Positions 9,401 through 16,986 of a stretch of DNA of 64,000 nt are shown here, piece after piece (position 1 is the first letter of the stretch; every line of letters starts with the position of its first letter). The position numbers and the translations under genes are program-made. Source of the DNA: CATQGW01 sp965262235 (GTDB lineage Bacteria; Chloroflexota; Dehalococcoidia; Bin125); contig OZ253504.1 in assembly GCA_965262235.1 (NCBI GenBank), forward strand, positions 620,001 through 684,000, in the 5' to 3' direction. The notes below the pieces were generated by a model. That model saw only the letters and a program-made list of their open reading frames with translations. It made no database searches and was not told the DNA's origin.

Positions 9401-11058
9401 TGGCCGACGTTCCGCAGTTGGATCGAGTTAGGGCCGAAAATGCCATCCACTTTTCCGTGATGGACTGGGATTTCGCCAAATACATCATCGGCGCGGATCG
9501 CAATATGGGACCTTGGCTCGCTCAACGCCTGGGCGAACAACGATGGATACCACCGGAAGAACAGATGGAGGCACTCGTCGACGAGTTCTCGGACGCAGCC
9601 AACGCGACGCTGCGCGACTATCAGGCAACAAAGTCGAAGGTGCCGATGAGAATCCGACTCGTCCAGCCAGGAGACGATCCTTCAGAGCCGGATGCGTCCG
9701 ACATTATCTTCCCTGGCCACAATATTACAGACGAAGAGTATGACATTTTGGCTGCAGAGGCTGCACGAGCACGGGACCGCTTTCTGTCCGTGCTCAATCC
9801 ACAGCACCGCGAGAGGTTTCTTGCGATTGAACAAGCTCGCGGAGGTGACGGTCGGGGGCTAGATCCCAATGTCATTCAGCGATATGTCCTGTGGCGTGTG
9901 TTTGATCTCGGCTGGACCGTTGACCGCTTCGGGCAATTTGATTCCCAAGTGAATATGCGCCGGTGTGGCGAGCCTCATAAGCCAGAGCGCATCGGGAAAA
10001 AGTACCAGTGGATCGCGTACCACGAGATTCTCGCTTACATCTCCGACTACCATCAATTCGACTCTGGTTATTCCGACGATCCCAGTCGGCACCATTACAA
10101 CGGTCCATGGCAGATATACCGGCGCGACATTGATCCAACCGCTTCCACGCGAACGCAGTCTCGTGACTTGAGCACCCGAGCGGCGCAGCCGGCTTGGTGG
10201 CGACGCCAGGACTTCGAGGACTGGCGACACGACTTGGGCGATCGTGAGTGGCTCAACCTCAAAGATGATCTGCACGACCCACGCGAGCTTCTTCAGGTCA
10301 GAAGCACCGAAGATGGGACGAGTTGGCTGAACTTTCGCGCTCTTCGCGCATGGAGGGAACCATCTGTGGTCGAGCTGGACAAGGACAACAGAGGTCGGCG
10401 TCAAGTGTGGATTCATGCCAATGCCTACCTGGTTGACGTCAATCGGGCAGACGAGTTCTACAGGTGGACGCAGGAGGTCGATTTCTTGGGCCGTTGGATG
10501 CCCGAGCCCCAATATGAGTCCGATGTCTTCCTCGGCGAACACGGTTGGTCTCCGGCCTCGATGGAGGGTCTTGGGGCGGATGTTGACAAGCCAGTTCAAG
10601 TCATACACGAGCCCGTTGATGGCCCAGTGCCTGTATATCTCACGGCGTGCGAATACCTTAGTGAGGCAAGAGGCTATGACTGCTCGATTGAGGAATCCCA
10701 TATGTTCCTCGTGCCATCTCCGCTCGTAATCTCTGGCATGGAACTCCGTTGGTCGGGAAACGGTGCTGATTTCCACGACAGCGAAGGGCAGCTCGCCACC
10801 TTCGATCCTGAACCAATAGCGAGCGACGCATCCCTGTTGGTTCGGGAGGGCTTGCTGCGCCAGTTCCTTGAGCGTGACGGGCTTGCCCTTGTCTGGACTG
10901 TTCTTGGAGAGAAGATGGCTGTTGGCGGAACCGGGGATTGGGCTGGCTCACTCCACTTCACAGGAGCGTATCGCTACGAACCCGAAGCGACTGGCGATGA
11001 CCGGATTCAAGGCGCGCTGCGTTTCCGCCAGCAGTACCCAGAGTCACGAAACGACTAG
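6445..11058 (+). CDS. Avs-like antiviral protein: N-terminal PD-(D/E)xK nuclease fused to STAND NTPase and large C-terminal sensor-like region
   Basis: The product has 1,537 residues. The GTG at 6445 is preferred because GGAGAAGG lies five bases upstream; the frame also permits a TTG at 6430. Residues about 40-70 contain GSPDAGVE and, after a short gap, WGWQAKFF. With D47, E51, Q65 and K67 this matches the Mrr/Cap4-type endonuclease core. A Walker A GEAGIGKT lies at 359-366, and a Walker B LLMIDAINEG has its aspartate at 435, followed by ISVRSTYDD. This is the arrangement seen in STAND ATPases of the Avs class. The remaining ~900 residues show no motif I know and occupy the place where Avs proteins carry the viral-protein sensor. 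Codon choice is visibly less GC-rich than in the neighbours (for example around 6950-7080), consistent with transfer. It stands alone, with no partner gene. Antiviral function is inferred. Confidence 0.8.
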   Translation: MTVNDISWNAIRSLNESQRDGFEELCAQLARAESPPNATFIRTGSPDAGVECYCVFPNGDEWGWQAKFFTTALRDSQWNQLDESVKRALDAHPRLTQYVVCAPRDRSDGRGRGRTTELQRWETREERWSAWAADRDMDVQFVWWGSFELTERLIDKKQAGRAEYWFGDPTSFSQDWFRNRLDEAIISVGPRYTPESHIDVSVAKKLKLFGRAAEMLRDIRKRAKDLRDTFGSLALNAEGYADIDEAVAFNRLQVAESSIPDALNQLNAPPDVSFDITSLTEETEDAIACADKLISALSERAATWQPNLDPEKITQEYQTNPYEAEQRTLYRLQGALGDTLEQLEEAEPLVNGDVLILTGEAGIGKTHLLCDIARQRVDSGLPTILLTGQQFLTKDPPWVQALQHLDLSGLEADVFLGALEATAQSTDARALLMIDAINEGEGPVIWPSNLGPFLQRVKRYPSIACIISVRSTYDDAMIPEQVRANAVTVHHTGFADRSYHAARAYFEHYSVTLPSAPLLQPEFDNPLFLKLFCQSLSGKAPREIPRGFYGISEVFSGLLDDVNTRLSTRLDYNPNHKHVHAALSALAANLAQQHSRWIPQSEAAAIADPFVPSAGFSRSLYRALVSEGLLLENPDFRDRRAGEKIVSIAFERLADHLIAEHLIDTHINKADPAAAFQPTGSLPFLLDEGNYIWRGVLEALCIQIPESFGFELPQLIPTLFDSRWGRSAFLTSITWRSPGGCSDETRHQFVELLQRRDGLSPAEVFDVLLMIATVPHHPLNADYLHEFIQRWSMPDRDARWSVYLHNAYAYGDGGPVHRLLDWPNDLSAEARDSLDDDVVELTATTLAWMLTASNRFVRDRATKGLVWILTGRPEATRRLVKRFCDVDDLYVVERVYAVAYGVATRCHEPADIKGLATVVYRSVFANGEPTPHILLRDYARGVVERALHLGVDIDADATLIRPPYRSEWPNIPSDDELQQLAPRPDMADVPQLDRVRAENAIHFSVMDWDFAKYIIGADRNMGPWLAQRLGEQRWIPPEEQMEALVDEFSDAANATLRDYQATKSKVPMRIRLVQPGDDPSEPDASDIIFPGHNITDEEYDILAAEAARARDRFLSVLNPQHRERFLAIEQARGGDGRGLDPNVIQRYVLWRVFDLGWTVDRFGQFDSQVNMRRCGEPHKPERIGKKYQWIAYHEILAYISDYHQFDSGYSDDPSRHHYNGPWQIYRRDIDPTASTRTQSRDLSTRAAQPAWWRRQDFEDWRHDLGDREWLNLKDDLHDPRELLQVRSTEDGTSWLNFRALRAWREPSVVELDKDNRGRRQVWIHANAYLVDVNRADEFYRWTQEVDFLGRWMPEPQYESDVFLGEHGWSPASMEGLGADVDKPVQVIHEPVDGPVPVYLTACEYLSEARGYDCSIEESHMFLVPSPLVISGMELRWSGNGADFHDSEGQLATFDPEPIASDASLLVREGLLRQFLERDGLALVWTVLGEKMAVGGTGDWAGSLHFTGAYRYEPEATGDDRIQGALRFRQQYPESRND

Positions 11059-11246
11059 GATCTCTCATCCCCGAGTTGTAGCGGCGAGTACGGACGTGGT
11101 GAACCGAGGGGCCAGGAACGGCAACGAGTCGCGCTTTGGGATGAATCTGCGCATTGGGGTGGACGCATTGAGCGGAGTGAGGCGCGGCCTGCGCGGGGCT
11201 GCGGGGGATTCGCGGCGCAGGGCGAAACGAGGGGGGGTCGGGGCTG

Positions 11247-12029
11247 CTAGGGCATCCGAGCCCAGAGGAGGGTTCGTTTGAAGGGGTAGAGGAAGGGGCG
11301 GTTGTTGGGGAGTATTGAGAGTAGGCGGTGGCGGTAATCGGTTAGGTAGGCTTCGTAGTCTGCTGGGGACAGGCGATTGCGATAGTCGGTGAGCAGCGAG
11401 CCTTTAACCCACTCGATGACGTCCGCGGAGGTTGGCAGGCGGTGGAGGTAGACCTGTTCGCGGACGTGCTGGTCCACGAAGCCGAGGCGCGCGAACAGTT
11501 CGGCGTACCACTCGGGCTTGCGCAGCGGATACTCGCGGACGTAGCCGCCCAGCGCGGCGGCGTGCCGCGGCTCCCGCGCGACGACGTGCGCCGTGGTGTG
11601 CGACACGTGGTCGTTGTTCGAGGGCATCTGCACCGCCAGCTGTCCGCCCGGCTTGAGCGTCGAGGCCAGTCGCGGGAACAGCGTCTCGTGGTCGTCCACC
11701 CACTGCAGCGACGCGTTGGCGAACACCACGTCCAATCCGCTCCCGGCGAACGCCGTGATCTCACCCCGCTCGAAGCACACGCCCTCGCCGGCATGCTGAG
11801 CGCTCTGGTCCAGCATCGCGTCCGAGCGGTCCACTCCGACCGTCTCCGCCGCCTGGGTGTGCTCGTGCAGCACCCGCGTCAATACCCCGGTGCCGCAGCC
11901 CAGGTCGACCACTCGTCCGCCGGGGACGGGCGAGACCAGCGCCAACAGATCGTGGAACGGCTGCTCACGCTCGTCGCGGAAGCGCGCGTATTGGTCTGGT
12001 TGCCAAGCGTCACTCAGTGCATCGTTCAT
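11247..12029 (-). CDS. Class I SAM-dependent methyltransferase, trans-aconitate 2-methyltransferase-like
   Basis: The protein has 260 residues from the ATG at 12029. The SAM-binding motif I is VVDLGCGTGVLTRVL, followed by the acidic VGVDRSDAML strand and the FANASLQWVDDH segment. The last resembles the FaNAaLQW region of trans-aconitate methyltransferase (Tam). The N-terminus WQPDQYARFRDEREQPFHDL is also typical of Tam-like proteins, and the length fits. It would methylate a small carboxylate, but the substrate assignment is tentative. The gene lies alone between the Avs-like gene and a decayed region. The 188 bases before it (11059-11246) show no gene. Confidence 0.82.
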   Translation of the reverse strand: MNDALSDAWQPDQYARFRDEREQPFHDLLALVSPVPGGRVVDLGCGTGVLTRVLHEHTQAAETVGVDRSDAMLDQSAQHAGEGVCFERGEITAFAGSGLDVVFANASLQWVDDHETLFPRLASTLKPGGQLAVQMPSNNDHVSHTTAHVVAREPRHAAALGGYVREYPLRKPEWYAELFARLGFVDQHVREQVYLHRLPTSADVIEWVKGSLLTDYRNRLSPADYEAYLTDYRHRLLSILPNNRPFLYPFKRTLLWARMP

Positions 12030-12233
12030 GCCCGTGAGCTTATCAACTTTTCGGGGGTGGGCTGATATCGGGTGGATCAGATGGGAACGACGCAGCTTAA
12101 GCGCAATTCGAACGAGGCACGACGCCTGCTGCTCCACGCTAGACGTCTACCTGTGAATCATCGCTGATGCTGGCCGGACTTGTCGTGCGGCCCAGCTCGC
12201 GGGGACCGAGAACGTACGGTCTCGTCCCCGCCC

Positions 12234-12900
12234 TGCGGGAACGGCGCGGTAGTCGCCGACCCGGCCGACTGTCCCGAGCTGGTGCAGGACTGCGAGATTC
12301 TGCTCGGTCTCGAGGACGCGTTGGCTGGGCGTGACGATCGCGGGAACGCCGCAGCGGGCGACCGAACTCAACCTGGCCAGCTTGGGCCTCAACGGGGAGC
12401 TGTCGGGACTACTGGGGGAGTTGGAGGCGCTGACCGAGTTGCGGCTCAACGGAAATGCGCTAACTGGCGGGAGCCTGTCAAAGCTGACCACTCTCACGAA
12501 TCTGACTCACCCGTACTTGGCGGGGCGCGCGTTCGAGGGCTGTCCCCCGCCCGAGCTGAGAAGCCTCGCCAACAACGATCTGGCCGCCCCGGCGCAGATC
12601 GACTGCCGGGCGCCGAGCTACATTTCCTACGGCGAGCACACGCTGACGGCCGTGATGTTCGATGTGCCGACCGGACTGAATCTCGAGATCGTGGGGATCG
12701 TATGCACGGAGTCCGATGACGGCGATCCGACGATCGGGCTCACCCTGCGCAACACGTCCGAGGAGTCGTGGAATTGCGTCGACCTCGAAGCGGCCGAGGC
12801 GTGCGACCGCAAGATCGTCTCGAATGCCCAGCGGCAGCATCTGGCATCACCGCCCTCTTCGACCGCCTCGCCGAGTCGATCTGGATGGCCACGAGGCGAT
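12234..12900 (+). pseudogene. Decayed leucine-rich-repeat secreted protein gene
   Basis: Three pieces in shifting frames read like one gene. In frame, 12234-12329 encodes a cap-like GNGAVVADPADCPELVQDC segment. The next frame, from 12331, encodes LRR text (TELNLASLGLNGELSG, LTELRLNGNALTGG). It is followed by an LRR-exit-like segment and VPTGLNLEIVGIVCTE. From about 12843 the first frame resumes with SGITALFDRLAESIWMATR. The junction at 12329/12331 joins text that would normally be separated by more residues, so a deletion as well as a frameshift is likely. No open frame covers the whole. LRR proteins with this cap are common secreted proteins in such genomes (general knowledge). I consider it non-functional. 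Confidence 0.55.
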
Positions 12901-13942
12901 GCGGGCGATCATGGCGAACAAGCGCTGCATTGCCGTGCTATCGGCCGGGCTCCTGACGATGACCGGCGGCGCAGCTCGCGGCCCTGTCTCAGCTCGGACT
13001 GGGGTCGGGGCGCCACACAACCGCTCAGCGAACGCGGGCACGACCGATCCCAGCTTGGACTTGTGAACGCAGTGGTGCAAGAGACGCCCCCCCCCCCGGT
13101 AACGGGTGTCTTCACCTGGTGTGCGATCCGTACTGCGCGACCGTCGTGCACGACCACAACTACGTTGTCGGGCTTCCAGCTCTGCCACTCCCGATTGACC
13201 GATTGAGAGTCCCGAGCACGGCGCGCCCCGCTTCCCGACGGCGAACGTGGGATGCCACCAACCATCAATGCTTGCGGCTCACACCTCCTGACCGACGTGG
13301 GAAAGGGGCTGATCGCAGGGCTCGAACGGGCGTCAGATGGAAGGCCCCCGCTTTCGTACTCTTTCGGTCGATCGGAACGTACCGACAGCGACGTTTTTGC
13401 GCTGAGCTCCCTACATGAGGAGCCGGACGGCAACGCCGGCTTAGACCCCGGGAGCCTCCGGCCGGCCCGGGTTGTAGGCTCCTCCATCCGCGTTGCGGCC
13501 ATCCACGCCGCGTCCCGCCAGGGGCGCGAGGATCGCCCCTACTTTTCCGCCTGCGCCGCACGCAGATAAGACAGTCGCGGCCGCATCGAGAACGCGGTTC
13601 ACGGGGTGGCGGTGGTCGTTGCCGTTGACGAGAGCGGCCTCCGGCTTGAGTTCCACCAGCTTCCAGCCGTCATCCGCCCGGTACTCCTCGGGGGCCATCT
13701 CGGCATCCGGGCTTAGGCATCAGTGGCTGAGTGCTGTCACAATCGGGTTTGGAGCATCGGCGGGTTGGGTGGTCCGCTCCTGGTACTACAACGGCGGATC
13801 GCTAACCAACACAATCACCTGATCAACCGACCCAGTCTTCCATGGGGGTGCGCGCGCATCTTTCGGTCGGAACCGAGGGTGTGCCGAGCCTCAGCGAATC
13901 GGGTGAATAAGCCGGACAGGACGGCTGGCGATGCTTGCCGCA
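12901..13942. other. Low-coding, probably degenerate stretch
   Basis: I find no reading frame here with convincing gene character apart from a weak candidate on the minus strand at 13441-13698. A minus-strand run near 13100-13200 reads SVNREWQSWKPDNVVVVV, which looks protein-like but belongs to no intact gene. A run of ten cytosines sits near 13090. The stretch is best read as debris of secreted-protein genes next to the LRR remnant. Confidence 0.4.
13441..13698 (-). CDS. Small hypothetical protein (weak candidate)
   Basis: An 85-residue open frame starts at the ATG at 13698 with MAPEEYRADDGWKLVEL and ends at 13441. The first 45 residues have a plausible composition and the rest is glycine- and alanine-rich. 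I do not recognise a family, see no clear Shine-Dalgarno sequence, and the surrounding DNA is decayed. It may be the broken start of a longer gene. Confidence 0.25.
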   Translation of the reverse strand: MAPEEYRADDGWKLVELKPEAALVNGNDHRHPVNRVLDAAATVLSACGAGGKVGAILAPLAGRGVDGRNADGGAYNPGRPEAPGV

Positions 13943-15964
13943 CTACGACGAGGGGGCGACCTCCACCGTGATGATATCGATATCATGGTACTTGTTGTGC
14001 TGGACTGAGGATGCGTAGTGACGCAAGAGACGGAAGGATATTTCGCGCTCGTCCTGGACCTCGGGCTGTTCGCTCAAGTAAGCCAGCTTGTCCTCCAGAT
14101 TCTCGCCCTCGGTGGTCACTACGAATTCCATCTCGATGGCGGCGTCTGCACGACGGACGGCGACGATGAGGCGCTTCCCGGCGTTTTCTTCCGGCTCCTC
14201 ATCGTGCGACAGCAAACTCGACAGCGTTTCCTCGCCGGCTGACCTCAGCCGATCTATTGATGCCTCATTCCAGCCGGCGCTGGTAGCGAATCCGTGGAGG
14301 AAGGAGTCGATTGCGGGTAGCGACGAGAAATCCATCGCCACTTGCAACTGCTTCCTGCGCCTGGAAGTGAACTCCATTAGCAGAGTGAGTAAAATCACGC
14401 AGACTGCGCCGGTTGTCATGCCGCTGCTGAGCAGCGTCCCCACAGTGCCAGTCAACAGCTCGGGCAGAATCACCTGGTTTTGAAATCCTATGCCGATCCA
14501 GACAGACACCCCTACTATCGCGGCCTTTCGAGCATCTATGCCATCCCCGAAAACGGTCCGCATACCCTGCACGAACAGGAGCGCCAGCATAAAGAAAATA
14601 TAGGCCACCAGCACGGGGCGTGGAATGGCGACGACCAGCGCGATCAGCTTGGGAGAGAACGCTACCATGATCAGAATCAGGCCGGCATACACCCCTACTC
14701 GGCGCGCTGCGACACCGGTGAGCAACACCCGCGCGGAGTTGGCCGCTCCGATGCTATTGGGAAGCGTGCCCAGGCCGGCGGCCAGCAGATTAGTCAAGAC
14801 CAGCAGGTTATGCGCCCCTTGCACTACGCGGAAGTCGGTGGCCCGGGGACGGCGCCAGGCCACCTGTTGAATTGATACGGTGTCGCTGATCGAGTTGATC
14901 GTGATCGCCATGTTCACGATCACGAAGCCCGGCAAGACGCCCCAGAAGGTCGCGTCGAAGCTCAGGTCGAAGCTCGGCCAGGAAAGACTGGGCAACCCGA
15001 TCCATGGGGCATCCACCACGCCCCGCCAGTCATATGCGCCGAACGGGACCGCGATTGCGCAGCCGACCACGATGGCGACGACCGGCCCCCATTGCTGCCA
15101 CTTGGGAGATGCGAACAGTCTCAGCACCATCAGGATGGTCAGGGCCGTTGCTGCCAGAACGGGCGCCGCCGCTGAGGCAGCGGCTTCCGGCAAATCAGAA
15201 AGCCTACTGAGCACGACGGTCATGATCGTCGCGGCCAGCAACATCAGGACCGTGCCGGCGACCACCGGGGTGATGACACGCCGCAACCAGGAGAGCCGGG
15301 AGATGAAGACAAACTGGATCAACGCCGACGCGACGATCAGGCTCGATAGCAACGCAGGGCCGCCCGCCACGAGCGCTGAAATACAGATCGCGATGAAGGG
15401 GGATCCAGAACTGACGTTAAGGGAGTATCCCGAACCGAATCTCCAGAATCGAACGGTTTGCAGAATCGAACCGATTCCGCAAACCACGAGGACTGAGAAG
15501 AAGATCCAGGACAGATAACCCTGCGACTGTCCGCCAGCAACAGCGATGATCGACGCCGCGGCAGCCATTGCCGCCATGCGGGTCATGACATTCTGGAATC
15601 CGTGAGCCAGCGATGCCGGATGGGTTGGTTGCTCATCCGGCTGATAGAGAATGTGGTCGTTGAGCTGCGCCACGCTTACCCGCGACACTCGGAATACTGG
15701 TTTCGCGTCAGGATAGCCCAACCAGACCAGGGCGTGCCAGCGAACTACAGGCAGAGTCGAATCGACCCGATGTGCGGCGCCGCGGGGGCAGTTCTCCGCC
15801 CGCTTCTCGTAGCGGGTGGCAGTCCTTCGGAGCTGCTCGAGCCGGTTGATGGCCCGCGCCACCAGATGGCCGGTCGTAAGGCTGCCCGGTAGGCTGCCGC
15901 CCTTGATGATCCCGTTCCGAGCCAGCGATCGATCGAGCGCTCGCACTACCCTGCCCATCCCCAT
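13943..15964 (-). CDS. NCS2/SLC23-type permease with C-terminal HATPase-like domain
   Basis: The core is a polytopic membrane protein with many hydrophobic helices between about residues 125 and 525. It resembles the nucleobase/ascorbate transporter (xanthine-uracil permease) superfamily, beginning ILYQPDEQPTHPASLAHGFQ and containing NSIGAANSARVLLTGVAARRVG. After the last helix, about 130 residues (LPAIDSFLHGFATSAGW to DIDIITVEV) look like a degenerate histidine-kinase-type ATPase fold of the RsbW kind. Classical ATP-binding glycine boxes are not evident. The first ~90 residues of the open frame are arginine-rich and unlike transporters, so translation may begin internally, for example at the GTG at 15688 or 15673. 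Substrate unknown. It stands alone, reading away from the tRNA-Ile/16S fossil. Confidence 0.75.
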   Translation of the reverse strand: MGMGRVVRALDRSLARNGIIKGGSLPGSLTTGHLVARAINRLEQLRRTATRYEKRAENCPRGAAHRVDSTLPVVRWHALVWLGYPDAKPVFRVSRVSVAQLNDHILYQPDEQPTHPASLAHGFQNVMTRMAAMAAAASIIAVAGGQSQGYLSWIFFSVLVVCGIGSILQTVRFWRFGSGYSLNVSSGSPFIAICISALVAGGPALLSSLIVASALIQFVFISRLSWLRRVITPVVAGTVLMLLAATIMTVVLSRLSDLPEAAASAAAPVLAATALTILMVLRLFASPKWQQWGPVVAIVVGCAIAVPFGAYDWRGVVDAPWIGLPSLSWPSFDLSFDATFWGVLPGFVIVNMAITINSISDTVSIQQVAWRRPRATDFRVVQGAHNLLVLTNLLAAGLGTLPNSIGAANSARVLLTGVAARRVGVYAGLILIMVAFSPKLIALVVAIPRPVLVAYIFFMLALLFVQGMRTVFGDGIDARKAAIVGVSVWIGIGFQNQVILPELLTGTVGTLLSSGMTTGAVCVILLTLLMEFTSRRRKQLQVAMDFSSLPAIDSFLHGFATSAGWNEASIDRLRSAGEETLSSLLSHDEEPEENAGKRLIVAVRRADAAIEMEFVVTTEGENLEDKLAYLSEQPEVQDEREISFRLLRHYASSVQHNKYHDIDIITVEVAPSS

Positions 15965-16041
15965 GCCGAGGGAGAGTCCTCGAATGGGCCGGGCGACGCA
16001 CGGATCGGACTAAATGGTCACATTCTGAATAAAGGAGATGA

Positions 16042-16118
16042 TGGTGGGCCATCCTGGACTCGAACCAGGGACCTCAGTCTTATCAGGACTGCGCTCTAAC
16101 CTGCTGAGCTATTGGCCC
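16042..16118 (-). tRNA. tRNA-Ile (GAT), duplicated copy with acceptor-stem mismatch
   Basis: This 77-base gene has an anticodon loop CTGATAA (anticodon GAT) and an encoded CCA tail. It matches the tRNA-Ile at 26649-26725 except for scattered changes. One of them puts A opposite A at the base of the acceptor stem (5' GGGCCAA against ATGGCCC 3'), and another lies in the D arm. It belongs to a 493-bp duplicated block. It could still fold, but the mismatch and the damaged flanking 16S fragment suggest relaxed selection. Confidence 0.75.
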
Positions 16119-16302
16119 GAGGTGGGTGGCTGCCGAAGCGGGCCGCCGCGCATGCCGCGCGGCTGGCCGGCCTTAGCACCTGGCGAGCGGAAGTCAGCGC
16201 ATTGAGTTGACCGTCATCCATCCATCGAAACAGATGGAGATCGACCTCGGATTCCCGGCTGGTCGGCGCCGAAATGCCGGCCAGCCGATGGAAACTCCCT
16301 GG

Positions 16303-16534
16303 AAACGAGATGATCCAGCCGCAGCTTCCGCTACGGCTAGCTTGTTACGACTTCGTCCCAGTCGCGAGTCCCAGCTTCGGCGGCTGCCTGCGAAGTTGGC
16401 GCACCGAGCTCAAGTGTTACTCACTCCCGTGACGTGACGGGCGCTGTGTACAAGGCCCGAGCACGTATTGACAGCAGTATGGCTGATCTGCGGTTACTAG
16501 ACACTCCGGCTTCATGCAGGCGAGTTTCAGCCTG
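16303..16534 (-). pseudogene. 16S rRNA 3'-end fragment (non-functional)
   Basis: About 230 bases correspond to the 3' end of the 16S gene at 26910-28406. The anti-Shine-Dalgarno region is changed: the plus strand reads AAACGAGATGATCC here and AAAGGAGGTGATCC in the intact gene. Several universally conserved positions are also altered, for example GGCGCTGTGTAC for GGCGGTGTGTAC. It lacks the first 1.2 kb of 16S and cannot work as rRNA. Confidence 0.9.
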
Positions 16535-16877
16535 CCCGACGGTCCGCTCGGAACACCAGATCGGTCAGCGGTTGCGCTACAACATGCTCTTCAAGCGGTT
16601 CCTGGACCTGAACCGGGACGGCGAGCCGGTCAACGCCTCGAGCTTCTCGAAGAATCGTCAGCGGCTGTTGGACGCCGATGCGGCGCGGGCCTTTCTGGGC
16701 GAGGTGGTGTTGGAGGCGCGTCGCCGGCGCCTGCTGTCTCGGGACCACTTGACCGTCGACAGGACGATGTTTCAGGCCTGGGCCACGCACACGAGCTACC
16801 GTCCGCGCGACGGGCTGCCGCCGCGAGACGCACCTCCCGACGACGGATCCCGGGGCGCGGCCCTGGGAGGCTGCTGA
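16535..16877 (+). mobile_element. IS5-family transposase fragment
   Basis: The open frame from 16535 to the stop at 16877 reads RLRYNMLFKRFLDL, then NASSFSKNRQRLLD and LTVDRTMFQAWATHTSYRPRDG. These are the N-terminal domain and first catalytic-Asp region of IS5-type (DUF772/DDE) transposases. It lacks a proper N-terminus, because it begins at the breakpoint with the 16S fragment. It also lacks the whole C-terminal DDE portion. The frame runs by accident into the antisense rRNA fragment upstream. No terminal inverted repeats could be confidently assigned. Confidence 0.75.
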
Positions 16878-16922
16878 AGAATCGGGTTCCGAGCGCTGAT
16901 CGTTCCTTTTCGTCGTTTCGGG

Positions 16923-16986
16923 GAGCGCAGGAATCCATGGCTGAGCAGATATGGAGAATGGATTCCTGGTCAAGCCAGGAATGACG
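16923..16986. repeat. Palindromic interspersed repeat (degenerate copy)
   Basis: CAGGAATCCAT (16929-16939) and ATGGATTCCTG (16958-16968) form an inverted repeat, followed by GCCAGGAATGAC. The same words occur in a cleaner element at 41533-41706, so this is a diverged member of a dispersed palindromic family. Confidence 0.6.

Larger units (their letters stand above)
16042..16534 (-). repeat. 493-bp duplicated block: tRNA-Ile plus spacer plus 16S rRNA 3' end
   Basis: This block is colinear with 26649-27143, in the same orientation, with scattered substitutions and a net two-base deletion (CTGCGAAGTTGG for CTCCCAAAGGTTGG). One boundary falls exactly on the last base of the tRNA CCA tail. The other falls inside 16S sequence and abuts an IS5-type transposase fragment at 16535. 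Confidence 0.9.

Noticed and set aside
16434..16534. Open frame starting at 16434 that runs into the transposase fragment
   Set aside because: The first part is antisense translation of the 16S rRNA fragment; only the part after 16535 is transposase text. The same artefact appears at 26917-27156 over the intact 16S gene.
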